From Lentzea albidocapillata (GTDB lineage: Bacteria; Actinomycetota; Actinomycetes; Mycobacteriales; Pseudonocardiaceae): 64,000 nucleotides of DNA. The stretch covers positions 62,001 to 126,000 of the forward strand of contig NZ_JOEA01000024.1 in the NCBI RefSeq assembly GCF_000719115.1, given 5' to 3'. Positions 34,345 to 42,085 of the stretch are shown here, in pieces. Both the position numbers and the translations under genes were made by a program. The notes below the pieces were generated by a model that did not search any database, had not been told where the DNA came from, and worked only from the letters and a program-made list of their open reading frames with translations. Each line of letters opens with the position of its first letter. The stretch's first letter is position 1.

Positions 34345-34988
34345 AACTGGTGTTGGCGTTCCACGGGACGCGTGATCCGCGTGGGGCTGCGGTGTGTTCG
34401 GAGATCGCCGCTGCTGTTCAGGAGTCGGTGGACCTGCCTGTTGAGGTCGCGTACGCCGATGTGCGGCAGCCGGACGTTCGGTCTGTTGTGGATGGTCCTT
34501 GTGTTGTGGTGCCGGTGTTCTTGGCTGCCGGGTATCACGTTCGGGTGGACATTCCCGCGCAGATCGGACCTCGGGCTGATGTGGTGCTGACGTCGCCGGT
34601 GGGGTTGGACGCGGTGCCGGCGGTTCGGGATCGGTTGCGGGAGGCAGGTTTCCGCCGCGGCGACGCAGTTGTGCTCGCCGCGGCGGGTTCTTCTGATTCG
34701 CGGGCATTGGCCACTGTTCGGCAGGCTGCGGCGTTGCTTGGGGCGGCTGGGGTTGGGTATGTGGCTACCGCTTCGCCTCGTGTTGGCGATGTGGTGGCTG
34801 GGTTGCGTGGGGTTGGGCGTCGGGTGGCTGTTGCTTCCTGGTTGTTGGCGCCTGGGGTGTTTCATGGGTCGCTTGCGGAGTGTGGGGCTGATGTCGTGGC
34901 TGAGCCTGTTGGGGCTCATCCGCTGGTGGTGGATGTGGTGGTGCGGAAGTACTTTGAGGCTCGGGCTGTGTTGTTGCGATCTGCTTGA
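34341..34988 (+). CDS. Sirohydrochlorin chelatase (CbiX/SirB-like)
   Basis: A 215-residue two-lobed chelatase. The N-terminal lobe has LAFHGTRDPRG (first metal-site His) and VVVPVFLAAGYHVRVDIP (second His). The C-terminal lobe repeats the fold (AAAGSSDSRALATV) with its site degraded, a usual state for two-domain CbiX-like proteins. It should insert Fe2+ into sirohydrochlorin to supply siroheme for NirB. The gene overlaps nnaR by ATGA. Codon usage changes here: many codons end in T rather than C, unlike nirB. Confidence 0.87.
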   Translation: MKLVLAFHGTRDPRGAAVCSEIAAAVQESVDLPVEVAYADVRQPDVRSVVDGPCVVVPVFLAAGYHVRVDIPAQIGPRADVVLTSPVGLDAVPAVRDRLREAGFRRGDAVVLAAAGSSDSRALATVRQAAALLGAAGVGYVATASPRVGDVVAGLRGVGRRVAVASWLLAPGVFHGSLAECGADVVAEPVGAHPLVVDVVVRKYFEARAVLLRSA

Positions 34989-35122
34989 CGCGGGTCGGCT
35001 TGCGGGCGTTTGTCGCGTTCCAGCGGGGTGGTTGCGCTGGCGCGCGAGAGGTCGCCTTGCGAGGGTGGTTGCGCGGGTCGTGACGGAACTGCGCGGGGTT
35101 GCGATTGGGGCTTGACCTTGAG

Positions 35123-35209
35123 CCTCTGGCGGGATGCTTGACGGCCGGAAAAGGCCGGGCTGAAAAGCGCCCGGCCGTGCCCATGAGGGGAGCATCCCGC
35201 CAGCGGAGG
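35123..35209. repeat. 87-bp structured intergenic element
   Basis: An outer 13-bp perfect inverted repeat, CTGGCGGGATGCT (35126-35138) and AGCATCCCGCCAG (35191-35203), encloses inner stems: GGCCGGGC pairs with GCCCGGCC across TGAAAAGC, and CGGCC can alternatively pair with GGCCG. It occupies most of the gap between the chelatase and the convergent alkyltransferase-like gene. It may terminate both genes or be a dispersed palindromic element. Confidence 0.55.
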
Positions 35210-35232
35210 GGTGGCGCGTTCCGTGCGGGCCG

Positions 35233-35556
35233 TTACCAGAGGCCGGGTACCTCGTCGGCCTCCTTGCGGGCGTCCTCCCAGCGGTACTCCCGCAGGTTCA
35301 CCTTGCCGTCGAGGTTCGGAACCCCCTCCTCGTGCAGGAGCTGGAGTTGGGTGTCGCGGAGGTGCGGGGCGCAGGTGCCGTCGGCCTTGAGGACCCGCTG
35401 CCACGGCAGGTCGTTGCCGTCCTCGTTGAGGATGCGGCCGACCAGCCGTGGCGACGGGGCCTTGGCGAGATCTGCGATGTCGCCGTAGGTGGCGACTCGT
35501 CCGCGTGGGATGGCCTTGATGAAGTCGCGGACTCGCTCGTGGATCTCTTCGTCCAT
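35233..35556 (-). CDS. Alkyltransferase-like DNA-repair protein
   Basis: A 107-residue protein of the O6-methylguanine methyltransferase fold. The helix-turn-helix and arginine-finger region is present (IPRGRVATYGDIADLA, SPRLVGRIL). The methyl-accepting PCHR motif is replaced by LPWQRV, so the Cys is a Trp, the hallmark of alkyltransferase-like (ATL) proteins. ATLs bind alkyl-guanine without repair and flag it for nucleotide excision repair. It corresponds to Rv3204 by position. ATG 35556 follows TAGACT by six bases, so the gene may be transcribed alone from within the end of the upstream hydrolase gene. Confidence 0.88.
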   Translation of the reverse strand: MDEEIHERVRDFIKAIPRGRVATYGDIADLAKAPSPRLVGRILNEDGNDLPWQRVLKADGTCAPHLRDTQLQLLHEEGVPNLDGKVNLREYRWEDARKEADEVPGLW

Positions 35557-35569
35557 GCGCCGAGTCTAG

Positions 35570-36559
35570 CTAGATGCCCTTGGACCACCGGGCCACGGCG
35601 GCGTGGTAGTCGGGGGCGTTCGGGGCGTAGTTGATGGAGTGGCCGTAGCCGTTGAGGACGTAGGTGTCCAGGCGCGGGACCGCTGGGAAGAACGGGGCCT
35701 CGTCTGCCTTGAGGGCGGCGGCGGAGGAGCAGTCGCTGCCCATCAGCGGGATGCCGGAGCTGCAGAAGTGGGTGTCGTTGCCGACGACGATGAGGACCGG
35801 GACGTTGATCCTGCGTGAGATCGGGATGACGACCGTGTTGAGGAGGATGGTGTCCACGGCCTCGGTCACGGCGAAGACGTCCTTGGTGGCCTCGTCGAAC
35901 GAGATCGAGCCTGGGATCAGTGGGCCCGGTTTGTGGAACGAGTTGTAGCGGGTGTCCGGCATCGTGGTGAGGTAGCCGAGGTCCAGGCTCGCCGGGATCA
36001 TGTTCGCGAGGACGGGGACGACGGTCACGTAGTTCATCTTGTGCGTGAAGCCGGTGACCAGGACGCCGTCCACGTCTCGGTGGGTGCCTGCCTCGATCAT
36101 CGCCATCGCGGAGCCGATGGAGTGGCCCGCGACGATCACCTTGGTGAAGCGGGGTTTCAGGGTCGTGATGACCTGGTGGACCGCGCTGGCCTGGGTCGAG
36201 GCCGTGATCAGGACGCTCAGTGGCTTGGAGCTCCTGCCGGTGCCCAGGCGGTCCAGTGCGAGGGTGGCGAAGCCCGCCTTGTTCTGGGACTGGGTGAACG
36301 AGCGGGTCGACGGTTCGAAGCCGACGTCCCAGTACGTCCGGTCGTAGGTGCCGCCCGGGATCAGGACCTGCACGGTCTTCGCGCCCGTGGGGACGCACAG
36401 CCTGCCTGCCACGGTCTCCTGTGTGGTGACCAGTGGGGTCAGGCCGATGCGCACCGGGTAGGCGACGTCCTGGCAGGACGTGGCTGCGGAGGCCGGCGGC
36501 GGGGCTAACAGGGTTCCGGTGGCGAGCAGCGCGATGGCGCACAGCCGGCGGAAACGCAT
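35570..36559 (-). CDS. Exported alpha/beta hydrolase, module A
   Basis: A 329-residue secreted lipase/esterase-like protein. The signal peptide is MRFRRLCAIALLATGTLLAP with an Ala-x-Ala-type cleavage near residue 26. The mature part has LIPGGTYDRTYW (oxyanion region), the nucleophile elbow GHSIGS, an Asp in VVGNDTHFC and a late His in NGYGHSINYAP. Cys pairs probably form disulfides. It follows the P450 gene after 17 bases containing TTGGAGG, so they form one operon. The closely related copy is at 41067-42068. The substrate is unknown. Confidence 0.85.
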   Translation of the reverse strand: MRFRRLCAIALLATGTLLAPPPASAATSCQDVAYPVRIGLTPLVTTQETVAGRLCVPTGAKTVQVLIPGGTYDRTYWDVGFEPSTRSFTQSQNKAGFATLALDRLGTGRSSKPLSVLITASTQASAVHQVITTLKPRFTKVIVAGHSIGSAMAMIEAGTHRDVDGVLVTGFTHKMNYVTVVPVLANMIPASLDLGYLTTMPDTRYNSFHKPGPLIPGSISFDEATKDVFAVTEAVDTILLNTVVIPISRRINVPVLIVVGNDTHFCSSGIPLMGSDCSSAAALKADEAPFFPAVPRLDTYVLNGYGHSINYAPNAPDYHAAVARWSKGI

Positions 36560-36576
36560 GGGGGAACTACCTCCAA

Positions 36577-37887
36577 CTAGTTGCGGGGGACGGCCTTCAT
36601 GAGCAGGCCGTTCGGGTACGGCGCGGAGGTGAACTTCACGCGCGCCGGACGGGTGGGGACGAGGCGCCACTTCGCCGCGATGGTCGCGAGCGTGATGACG
36701 ATCTCGGTCTGGGCGAAGGTGTTGCCGAGGCACTGGCGGTTGCCGCCGCCGAACGGGATGAACGCGCCGCGCGGCAGGCCGGCGGTGAACTCGGGCGTCC
36801 AGCGGTCGGGCCAGAAACGTTCCGGTGACGGGAAGTAGCGCTCGTCGTGGTGCAGTGCGTGGGGGCTGACGATCACCTCGGCGCCGGCGGGCAGTGAGAC
36901 GTCGCCCAGCTGGACCTCGGTGAGCGTCCGGCGCATCACGAACCAGATCGGGTACTTCCGCAGCGTTTCCTGCACGATCTGGCTTGTATAGGTCAACGAC
37001 GCGACGTCGGCGAACGTCACCGGGCGGTCGCCCACGACCGAGTCGACCTCGGCGTGCAGCCGGCGTTCGACCTCGGGGTCGTTGCCCACCTCGTAGAGCG
37101 CCCAGGCCAGTGCGATCGCCGTGGTCTCGATGCCCGCGGTGAGCAGGGTCAGGACCTCGTCGTAGGTCTGCTGGTTCGTCATGCCGACGCCGTCCTCCTG
37201 CGCCAGCAGCAGCATGGACAGGACGTCGCCGTTGTCGGTGCCGTCCGCGCGCCAGCTCTCGATCACCTGCAGCACAACGGCTTTCATGCGTGCGATCGCC
37301 GCGTCGAACTCCCGGTTGCCCGGCAGCGGGAGTTTCTCCACGAAGGACGGGGACAGCGCGCGGATCATGCCCTGCTGGATGACCGTGAAGATGGACCGGC
37401 GGACCTCCTCGACCGCGCGTTTGCCGATCTCCGTCGAGAAGAGCGTCTCGCCGACGATGGTGACCGCGAGCTCCTGCATGTCGTCCTCGATGACACGGAC
37501 TTCGCCGGGGCGCCACCGCGCAGCCAGCGCAGCAGCAGCACGAGCCATCGTCGAGGCATAGGCTTCAATCCGTTCCCGATGGAAAGCCGGCTGCATCATC
37601 CGGCGCTGGCGCAGGTGGTACTCGCCGTTCGACAGCAGCAGCCCCGTGCCCAGGTACGGCTGGAACTTGTCGAACATGGCGCCCTTGCGGAACTTCGAGC
37701 CCTGCGACACAAGCACTTCGTGAGTCAGCGAAGGACTCGTGACGAAGTGCGCGTGCAGGGGGCCGAGGTCGAGACGCACGACGTCGCCGTGTTCGTGCAG
37801 CGCGTCGGTGAACTTGGCGCGTTGCCTGAGCATCGACGGGGTGTGCCCCAGCAACGGCCAGCGGTGGGGAGCCACCGGGACGGGCAT
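36577..37887 (-). CDS. Cytochrome P450, module A
   Basis: A 436-residue P450. Seen: the I-helix LTAGIETTAIALAW, the ExxR motif in QETLRKYP, the DRWTPE/PERF region, and the heme loop FIPFGGGNRQCLGNTFA with the Cys ligand near residue 384. ATG 37887 is chosen because the sequence from there (MPVPVAPHRWPLLGH) matches its paralogue. It has no membrane anchor. The family resembles fatty-acid- or terpenoid-oxidising bacterial P450s, but the substrate is not deducible. It is divergent from the methyltransferase gene. Confidence 0.92.
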   Translation of the reverse strand: MPVPVAPHRWPLLGHTPSMLRQRAKFTDALHEHGDVVRLDLGPLHAHFVTSPSLTHEVLVSQGSKFRKGAMFDKFQPYLGTGLLLSNGEYHLRQRRMMQPAFHRERIEAYASTMARAAAALAARWRPGEVRVIEDDMQELAVTIVGETLFSTEIGKRAVEEVRRSIFTVIQQGMIRALSPSFVEKLPLPGNREFDAAIARMKAVVLQVIESWRADGTDNGDVLSMLLLAQEDGVGMTNQQTYDEVLTLLTAGIETTAIALAWALYEVGNDPEVERRLHAEVDSVVGDRPVTFADVASLTYTSQIVQETLRKYPIWFVMRRTLTEVQLGDVSLPAGAEVIVSPHALHHDERYFPSPERFWPDRWTPEFTAGLPRGAFIPFGGGNRQCLGNTFAQTEIVITLATIAAKWRLVPTRPARVKFTSAPYPNGLLMKAVPRN

Positions 37888-38068
37888 TCGGGCTCCTGAG
37901 GAGTTCGGCCGAATGGGAATGGACCACCCTAGGAGCCGTTTGGGGTAAGACGACAGTGCCTGAACGGGTGGTTCGGCGTCACTCTGATGGTGCAGTGCGC
38001 CCGGTGCCCGGGTGACTAAGCTCGTGCGTCTTCCCCGAACCGCCACGAAACCGAAGAGGGTGTTCCCC

Positions 38069-38887
38069 GTGGCAGAGACCCAGAACTGGGTTCCGCTCGG
38101 CATCGACACGAACGTGCCGAGCATGGCCCGCGTCTACGACTACATCCTCGGCGGCGCCCACAACTTCGCCGCCGACCGCCAGGTCGGATCGCAGATCGAG
38201 AAGCTGGTGCCAGGCCTGCCCAGCGTCGCCAGACTCAACCGCCGGTTCCTCGGCCGCGCGGTGAACTTCCTGATGGACCAGGGGATTCGCCAGTTCCTGG
38301 ACATCGGTTCCGGCATCCCGACCGTCGCGAACGTGCACGAGGTCGCCCAGGAACGCGACCCTGCCGCGCGCGTCGTCTACGTCGACAAGGACCCGGTCGC
38401 CGTCGCGCACAGTCAATTGATGTTGTCTGACAACGAAAACGCCGCGATCGTGCAGGCCGACATGCGCGACCCGGAGATGGTGCTGTCGAGTCCCGAGGTG
38501 AAGAGGCTGCTGCGCCTCGACGAACCGGTCGGGCTGTTGATGCTGCTCATGATGCACTGGGTGCCCGACGAGGACAGCCCGGACAAGCTCGTCGCCCACT
38601 ACCGCGACGCGCTGCCCGCCGGCAGCTTCATGGTGATGACGCACGTGGCCAAGGACCAGATCGACGACACCGTCGACCAGGCCGCCGCGGTCGTGAACCG
38701 CAGCAAGAGCGCCGACCAGATGCACATGCGCAACCACGCGCAGGTCAGCGCCTTGTTCGACGGCTTTTCGCTGGTGGAGCCCGGTCTCGTCGGGTGCGGG
38801 GAGTGGCGCCCGGACGGACCGGGGGACGTCGCTGACGAGGCGTCCATGAACATGTTCTTGTACGCTGGGGTCGGTCGTAAGGACTGA
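38069..38887 (+). CDS. SAM-dependent methyltransferase (PF04672), module A
   Basis: A 272-residue protein of the actinomycete Methyltransf_19/DUF574 family. Typical blocks are QNWVPLGIDTNVPSMARVYDY, ILGGAHNFAADR, motif I FLDIGSGIPT near residue 78, VDKDPVAVAHSQ, QADMRDPE and LLMLLMMHWVPD. GTG 38069 is used to match the start of the copy at 43565; GAAGAGGG lies upstream in both. A conserved TAAGCT box (38017-38022) probably serves as the -10. The methyl acceptor is unknown for the whole family. Confidence 0.88.
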   Translation: MAETQNWVPLGIDTNVPSMARVYDYILGGAHNFAADRQVGSQIEKLVPGLPSVARLNRRFLGRAVNFLMDQGIRQFLDIGSGIPTVANVHEVAQERDPAARVVYVDKDPVAVAHSQLMLSDNENAAIVQADMRDPEMVLSSPEVKRLLRLDEPVGLLMLLMMHWVPDEDSPDKLVAHYRDALPAGSFMVMTHVAKDQIDDTVDQAAAVVNRSKSADQMHMRNHAQVSALFDGFSLVEPGLVGCGEWRPDGPGDVADEASMNMFLYAGVGRKD

Positions 38888-38946
38888 AACCACGCTGTAG
38901 TGTCGGAGGATCACACGGTTGGCGCAGCGGGCGTCGACTGCCGGTA

Positions 38947-38961
38947 GGTAAACTCCCGGAC
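38947..38961 (+). promoter_or_regulatory. Conserved promoter box of the module A GGDEF gene
   Basis: GGTAAACTCCCGGAC begins 43 bases before ATG 38990. The same box with one changed base begins 43 bases before the ATG of the module B gene. TAAACT looks like the -10 element. Confidence 0.55.
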
Positions 38962-38989
38962 ACTCTCCAACCTATACAGGGCAACGGGA

Positions 38990-41074
38990 ATGACGAAACC
39001 GAGCCGAAGACCCGATGCCGCTCCACCCGAGGGCGCCGCCGCCGTCCGTGCGCGAGAAGCCTTGTCGCGCAAGTGGAGCTACCTGCTCAGTAGCGTCGTC
39101 GTAGTCGCGCTGAGCCGAGATGAGCTGGACGCCGAACTGGGTGCCCAGCTCGACGCATTGTGCGCGGCACTGCACAGCGAACCGTTCGACCCTGCTCCGT
39201 TCGAGGAGGTGGGCGAACGGCTCGTCGCTCTCGGCTACGTCAACGAGCCCGGGCTGAAGCGCACGGTCGACGTGCTCGGCAAGGGCTTGCTGACGCTGGA
39301 GGAGTTCCGTTCGAGCGAGCGGCACACGGTCCGCGTCGTCGGCGGGATTGGGGCGCTGACGTGCGGCTTCACCGCGGCACGGGCACGCGCGATCCTGGAC
39401 CAGCAGGAGAGCATGCAGCGCTCGCTGCTCAAGGCCGCCCATGACGCGCAACGCGATCAGCGCCAGAGCGAGGCGAAGTTCGAGGGCATCGCGTCCTCGT
39501 CGACCAACGGCATCCTGATCGTCGGCCTCGACGGCCGCCTCGCCTGGGGCAACGAGTCGATCGGCGTGATCATCGGACGTGCGCCGGAGCCGGGCACCCG
39601 TCTTGCCGAGCTCATCGCGCCGAACTCGATCGTCGTGTTCCGCGAGATGATGGAACGGGTTCTGTCCGAGCGCGGTGAGTTCGAGCGGGAACCGATGCAG
39701 CTCGTGTGCGGTGACGGCGATTTCGCCAAGGTGACGCTCACGGCGTCACTGCTGCGCGACGACGAAGGCAAGCCCAGTCATGTCCTCGTGATGGCGGACG
39801 ACGACACAGAACTTGCTTTGTTGCAGGGAGAACTGCGCAGGCAGTCGCTGCACGACGTGCTGACCGGGCTGCCGAACAGGCAGTTCTTCACCACGCACCT
39901 CGAAACCGTGCTGCGCAGGGCGGATCCCGAGTTCGGCGTGACGATCTTCCATCTCGACCTCGACGCGTTCGGCCTGGTGTGCAACAGCCTCGGCGCACGG
40001 GTCGGCGAACACCTGCTCCAGCACGTCGCACGCAGGCTGCGGGCCGTGATGTCGCACGAGAAGGCCATGGTCGCGCGGTTCGACGGCGACGAGTTCGGCA
40101 TCATCGTGGAGAACACGGCGCTCACACCGGACGTCGCGACCACCATGGCGACCATCAACGCCGACCTGGGCGAACCGACCTATGTGGACGGTCACGGTCT
40201 CGCCGTGTCGGTGAGCGCGGGCGTCGTGCACAGGCCGTCGCCCGACGTCGACCCGGCCGAGCTGCTGCGCACGGCCGACCTGGCGCTGCGGCAGGCCAAG
40301 CGCGACCGCCGCGGTCAGTGGGAGTTGTTCCACACCAACGAGGACGCCGCCGGACGGCGTGACGCGGCACTGGCCGTGGTGATGCCGGGAGCGTGGGAGC
40401 AGGGCGACATCGGCGTCGTCTACCGGCCCGTCCGCGAGCTGGCGACCGGCGACCTGGCCGGCGTCGAGGCCCTGCTGCACTGGGACCTCTCCGACCGCTG
40501 CGCCGCACTCGCCGACCAGAGCGGGCTCATCCTGCCGATGGGCGAGTGGCTGATCAGGATCGCCACCGGCCAGGCGCAGTGGTGGCGCCAGCGCGGCGAG
40601 CTCGACCAGCAGTTCGGCGTGCGGCTCACGCACCACCAGTCGACCGACGCGGACCTGGTGTCACGGGTGTCGAAGGTGCTGGAGGAGACCGGGATGCCGG
40701 GCGCCAGGCTGACGCTGACCATGCCGGTCGGCGTGCTGGGCGTGGCCGACGCGGCGGACAACCTGGGCACGCTCGCGGACATGGGCGTCCGGATCGCCCT
40801 CGACGACTTCGGGCTCGGGCCGCGCGATCTGGCCTGGCTCTCGGCGCTGCCGGTGGTGTCCGTGCTGGTGCCGAAGGACCTGGTGCACAGGCAGGATCCC
40901 CGCTTCGCCGCGTTGATCCCGGCCGTGCACGACCTGGGCGTGAACCTCTGTGTGGACGGGATCGAGACCGCCGAGCAGGGGAAGTGGTGGCAGGAAGCGG
41001 GCGCCGACCTCGCGATCGGCGCCCACTACGGTTCCCCGCGTGACGCGGGCGAGTTCCTGCGGAAGTTCAGCTAA
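38990..41074 (+). CDS. PAS-GGDEF-EAL signalling protein, module A
   Basis: A 694-residue soluble protein. Residues 1-150 form an unassigned helical N-terminal domain; a PAS domain lies at about 160-275 (ASSSTNGILIVGLDGRLAWG); GGDEF at about 285-450 (LTGLPNRQFF, DLDAFG, RFDGDEFG near 363); EAL-like from about 470 to the end. The GGDEF signature is DGDEF. The EAL half keeps EALLHW and DDFG, but the metal-binding Glu of the LxLTES region is lost (LTLTMPVG) and EGIET reads VDGIET, so phosphodiesterase activity is doubtful. It probably makes or binds cyclic-di-GMP. Confidence 0.87.
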   Translation: MTKPSRRPDAAPPEGAAAVRAREALSRKWSYLLSSVVVVALSRDELDAELGAQLDALCAALHSEPFDPAPFEEVGERLVALGYVNEPGLKRTVDVLGKGLLTLEEFRSSERHTVRVVGGIGALTCGFTAARARAILDQQESMQRSLLKAAHDAQRDQRQSEAKFEGIASSSTNGILIVGLDGRLAWGNESIGVIIGRAPEPGTRLAELIAPNSIVVFREMMERVLSERGEFEREPMQLVCGDGDFAKVTLTASLLRDDEGKPSHVLVMADDDTELALLQGELRRQSLHDVLTGLPNRQFFTTHLETVLRRADPEFGVTIFHLDLDAFGLVCNSLGARVGEHLLQHVARRLRAVMSHEKAMVARFDGDEFGIIVENTALTPDVATTMATINADLGEPTYVDGHGLAVSVSAGVVHRPSPDVDPAELLRTADLALRQAKRDRRGQWELFHTNEDAAGRRDAALAVVMPGAWEQGDIGVVYRPVRELATGDLAGVEALLHWDLSDRCAALADQSGLILPMGEWLIRIATGQAQWWRQRGELDQQFGVRLTHHQSTDADLVSRVSKVLEETGMPGARLTLTMPVGVLGVADAADNLGTLADMGVRIALDDFGLGPRDLAWLSALPVVSVLVPKDLVHRQDPRFAALIPAVHDLGVNLCVDGIETAEQGKWWQEAGADLAIGAHYGSPRDAGEFLRKFS

Positions 41075-42068
41075 GGCCGCGCTGCCACGCGATGACAGCC
41101 GCGTGGTAGCTGTTGGCGGTCTTCGTGTCGAAGTTGAAGACGTGCCCGTACCCGTTGACGACGAAGCCGTCGAGCCGCGGTGCCTTGGGGTAGAACGGCT
41201 TCTCTGACCGGACGAGTGCCTGGGCCGAGGAGCAGTCGGCGCCGAGCGGCGGGGTGCCGCAGAAGTAGTCGGCCGAGGTCTGGACGGTCATCACCGGCAC
41301 GTTGATGAGGGCGCTCACCGGCAGCACGAGGTTCGACATCAGTGCGGTGGTGACGAACTCGCCCGCCGAGACGACGTCCTTCGTGGCCTCGTCGAGGGTG
41401 TTCACGGCGGTGATGCTCGGGCCAGGCGCGTGGAACATGGTGTAGCGCGAGCCCGGTGCCGTCGTCAGGTAGCCGACGTCGAGGCCGCGCAGGCTCAGCT
41501 TCGGGTCGATCAGCGCGGGGATCAGGTTCGTCAGCGCGGGTACGGCCCTGATGTAGTCCCACTGGTGCGTCATGCCGGTGACCAGGACGCCGTCGACGTC
41601 GCGGTACCTGCCTGCCTCGGCCATCGCGATGGCCGAGCCGATCGAGTGCCCGCCGACGAGCACCTTGGCGAACCGGGGGCGCAGCTTCTGGATGACCTGG
41701 TGCACCGCCTCGGCCTGGTTGGGCACGTCGACGAGGATGCTCAGCGGCTTCGTGCTCCTGCCGGAACCGATCCGGTCGACGGCCATGGTGGCGATGCCCG
41801 CCTTGTTCATCGCGCGCGTGACCGAACGGGCCTCGCCGTCCACCGGGATGTCCCAGTAGCCGCTGGTGTAGGTACCACCGGGGACGAGCACCTGGACGGT
41901 CTTCGCTCCCTGCGGGACGCACAACCTGCCGTACATCGTCTGCCTGATGAGCCCGAACTGAACGGGCGTGTACACGTCCTCGCAGGTCGTCGCGGCAGCG
42001 CTGGCCGGCGCGGGAACCGGCAGCAGGGCAGCGAGCAGCACGGCGGCACAGAGCCGACGGAAACGCAT
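41067..42068 (-). CDS. Exported alpha/beta hydrolase, module B
   Basis: A 333-residue paralogue of the protein at 35570-36559. The signal peptide begins MRFRRLCAAVLLAALLPVPA and ends near AAA. Shared blocks are VPGGTYTSGYWD, VDRIGSGRSTKPLS, the elbow GGHSIGSAIAM, and GYGHVFNFD near the C-terminus. The nucleophile elbow and late His are kept. The P450 gene lies 17 bases upstream with CTGGAGG in between, almost identical to the spacer in module A. Its stop overlaps the convergent GGDEF gene by eight bases. Confidence 0.85.
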   Translation of the reverse strand: MRFRRLCAAVLLAALLPVPAPASAAATTCEDVYTPVQFGLIRQTMYGRLCVPQGAKTVQVLVPGGTYTSGYWDIPVDGEARSVTRAMNKAGIATMAVDRIGSGRSTKPLSILVDVPNQAEAVHQVIQKLRPRFAKVLVGGHSIGSAIAMAEAGRYRDVDGVLVTGMTHQWDYIRAVPALTNLIPALIDPKLSLRGLDVGYLTTAPGSRYTMFHAPGPSITAVNTLDEATKDVVSAGEFVTTALMSNLVLPVSALINVPVMTVQTSADYFCGTPPLGADCSSAQALVRSEKPFYPKAPRLDGFVVNGYGHVFNFDTKTANSYHAAVIAWQRGLS

Positions 42069-42085
42069 GGGGGAACAACCTCCAG

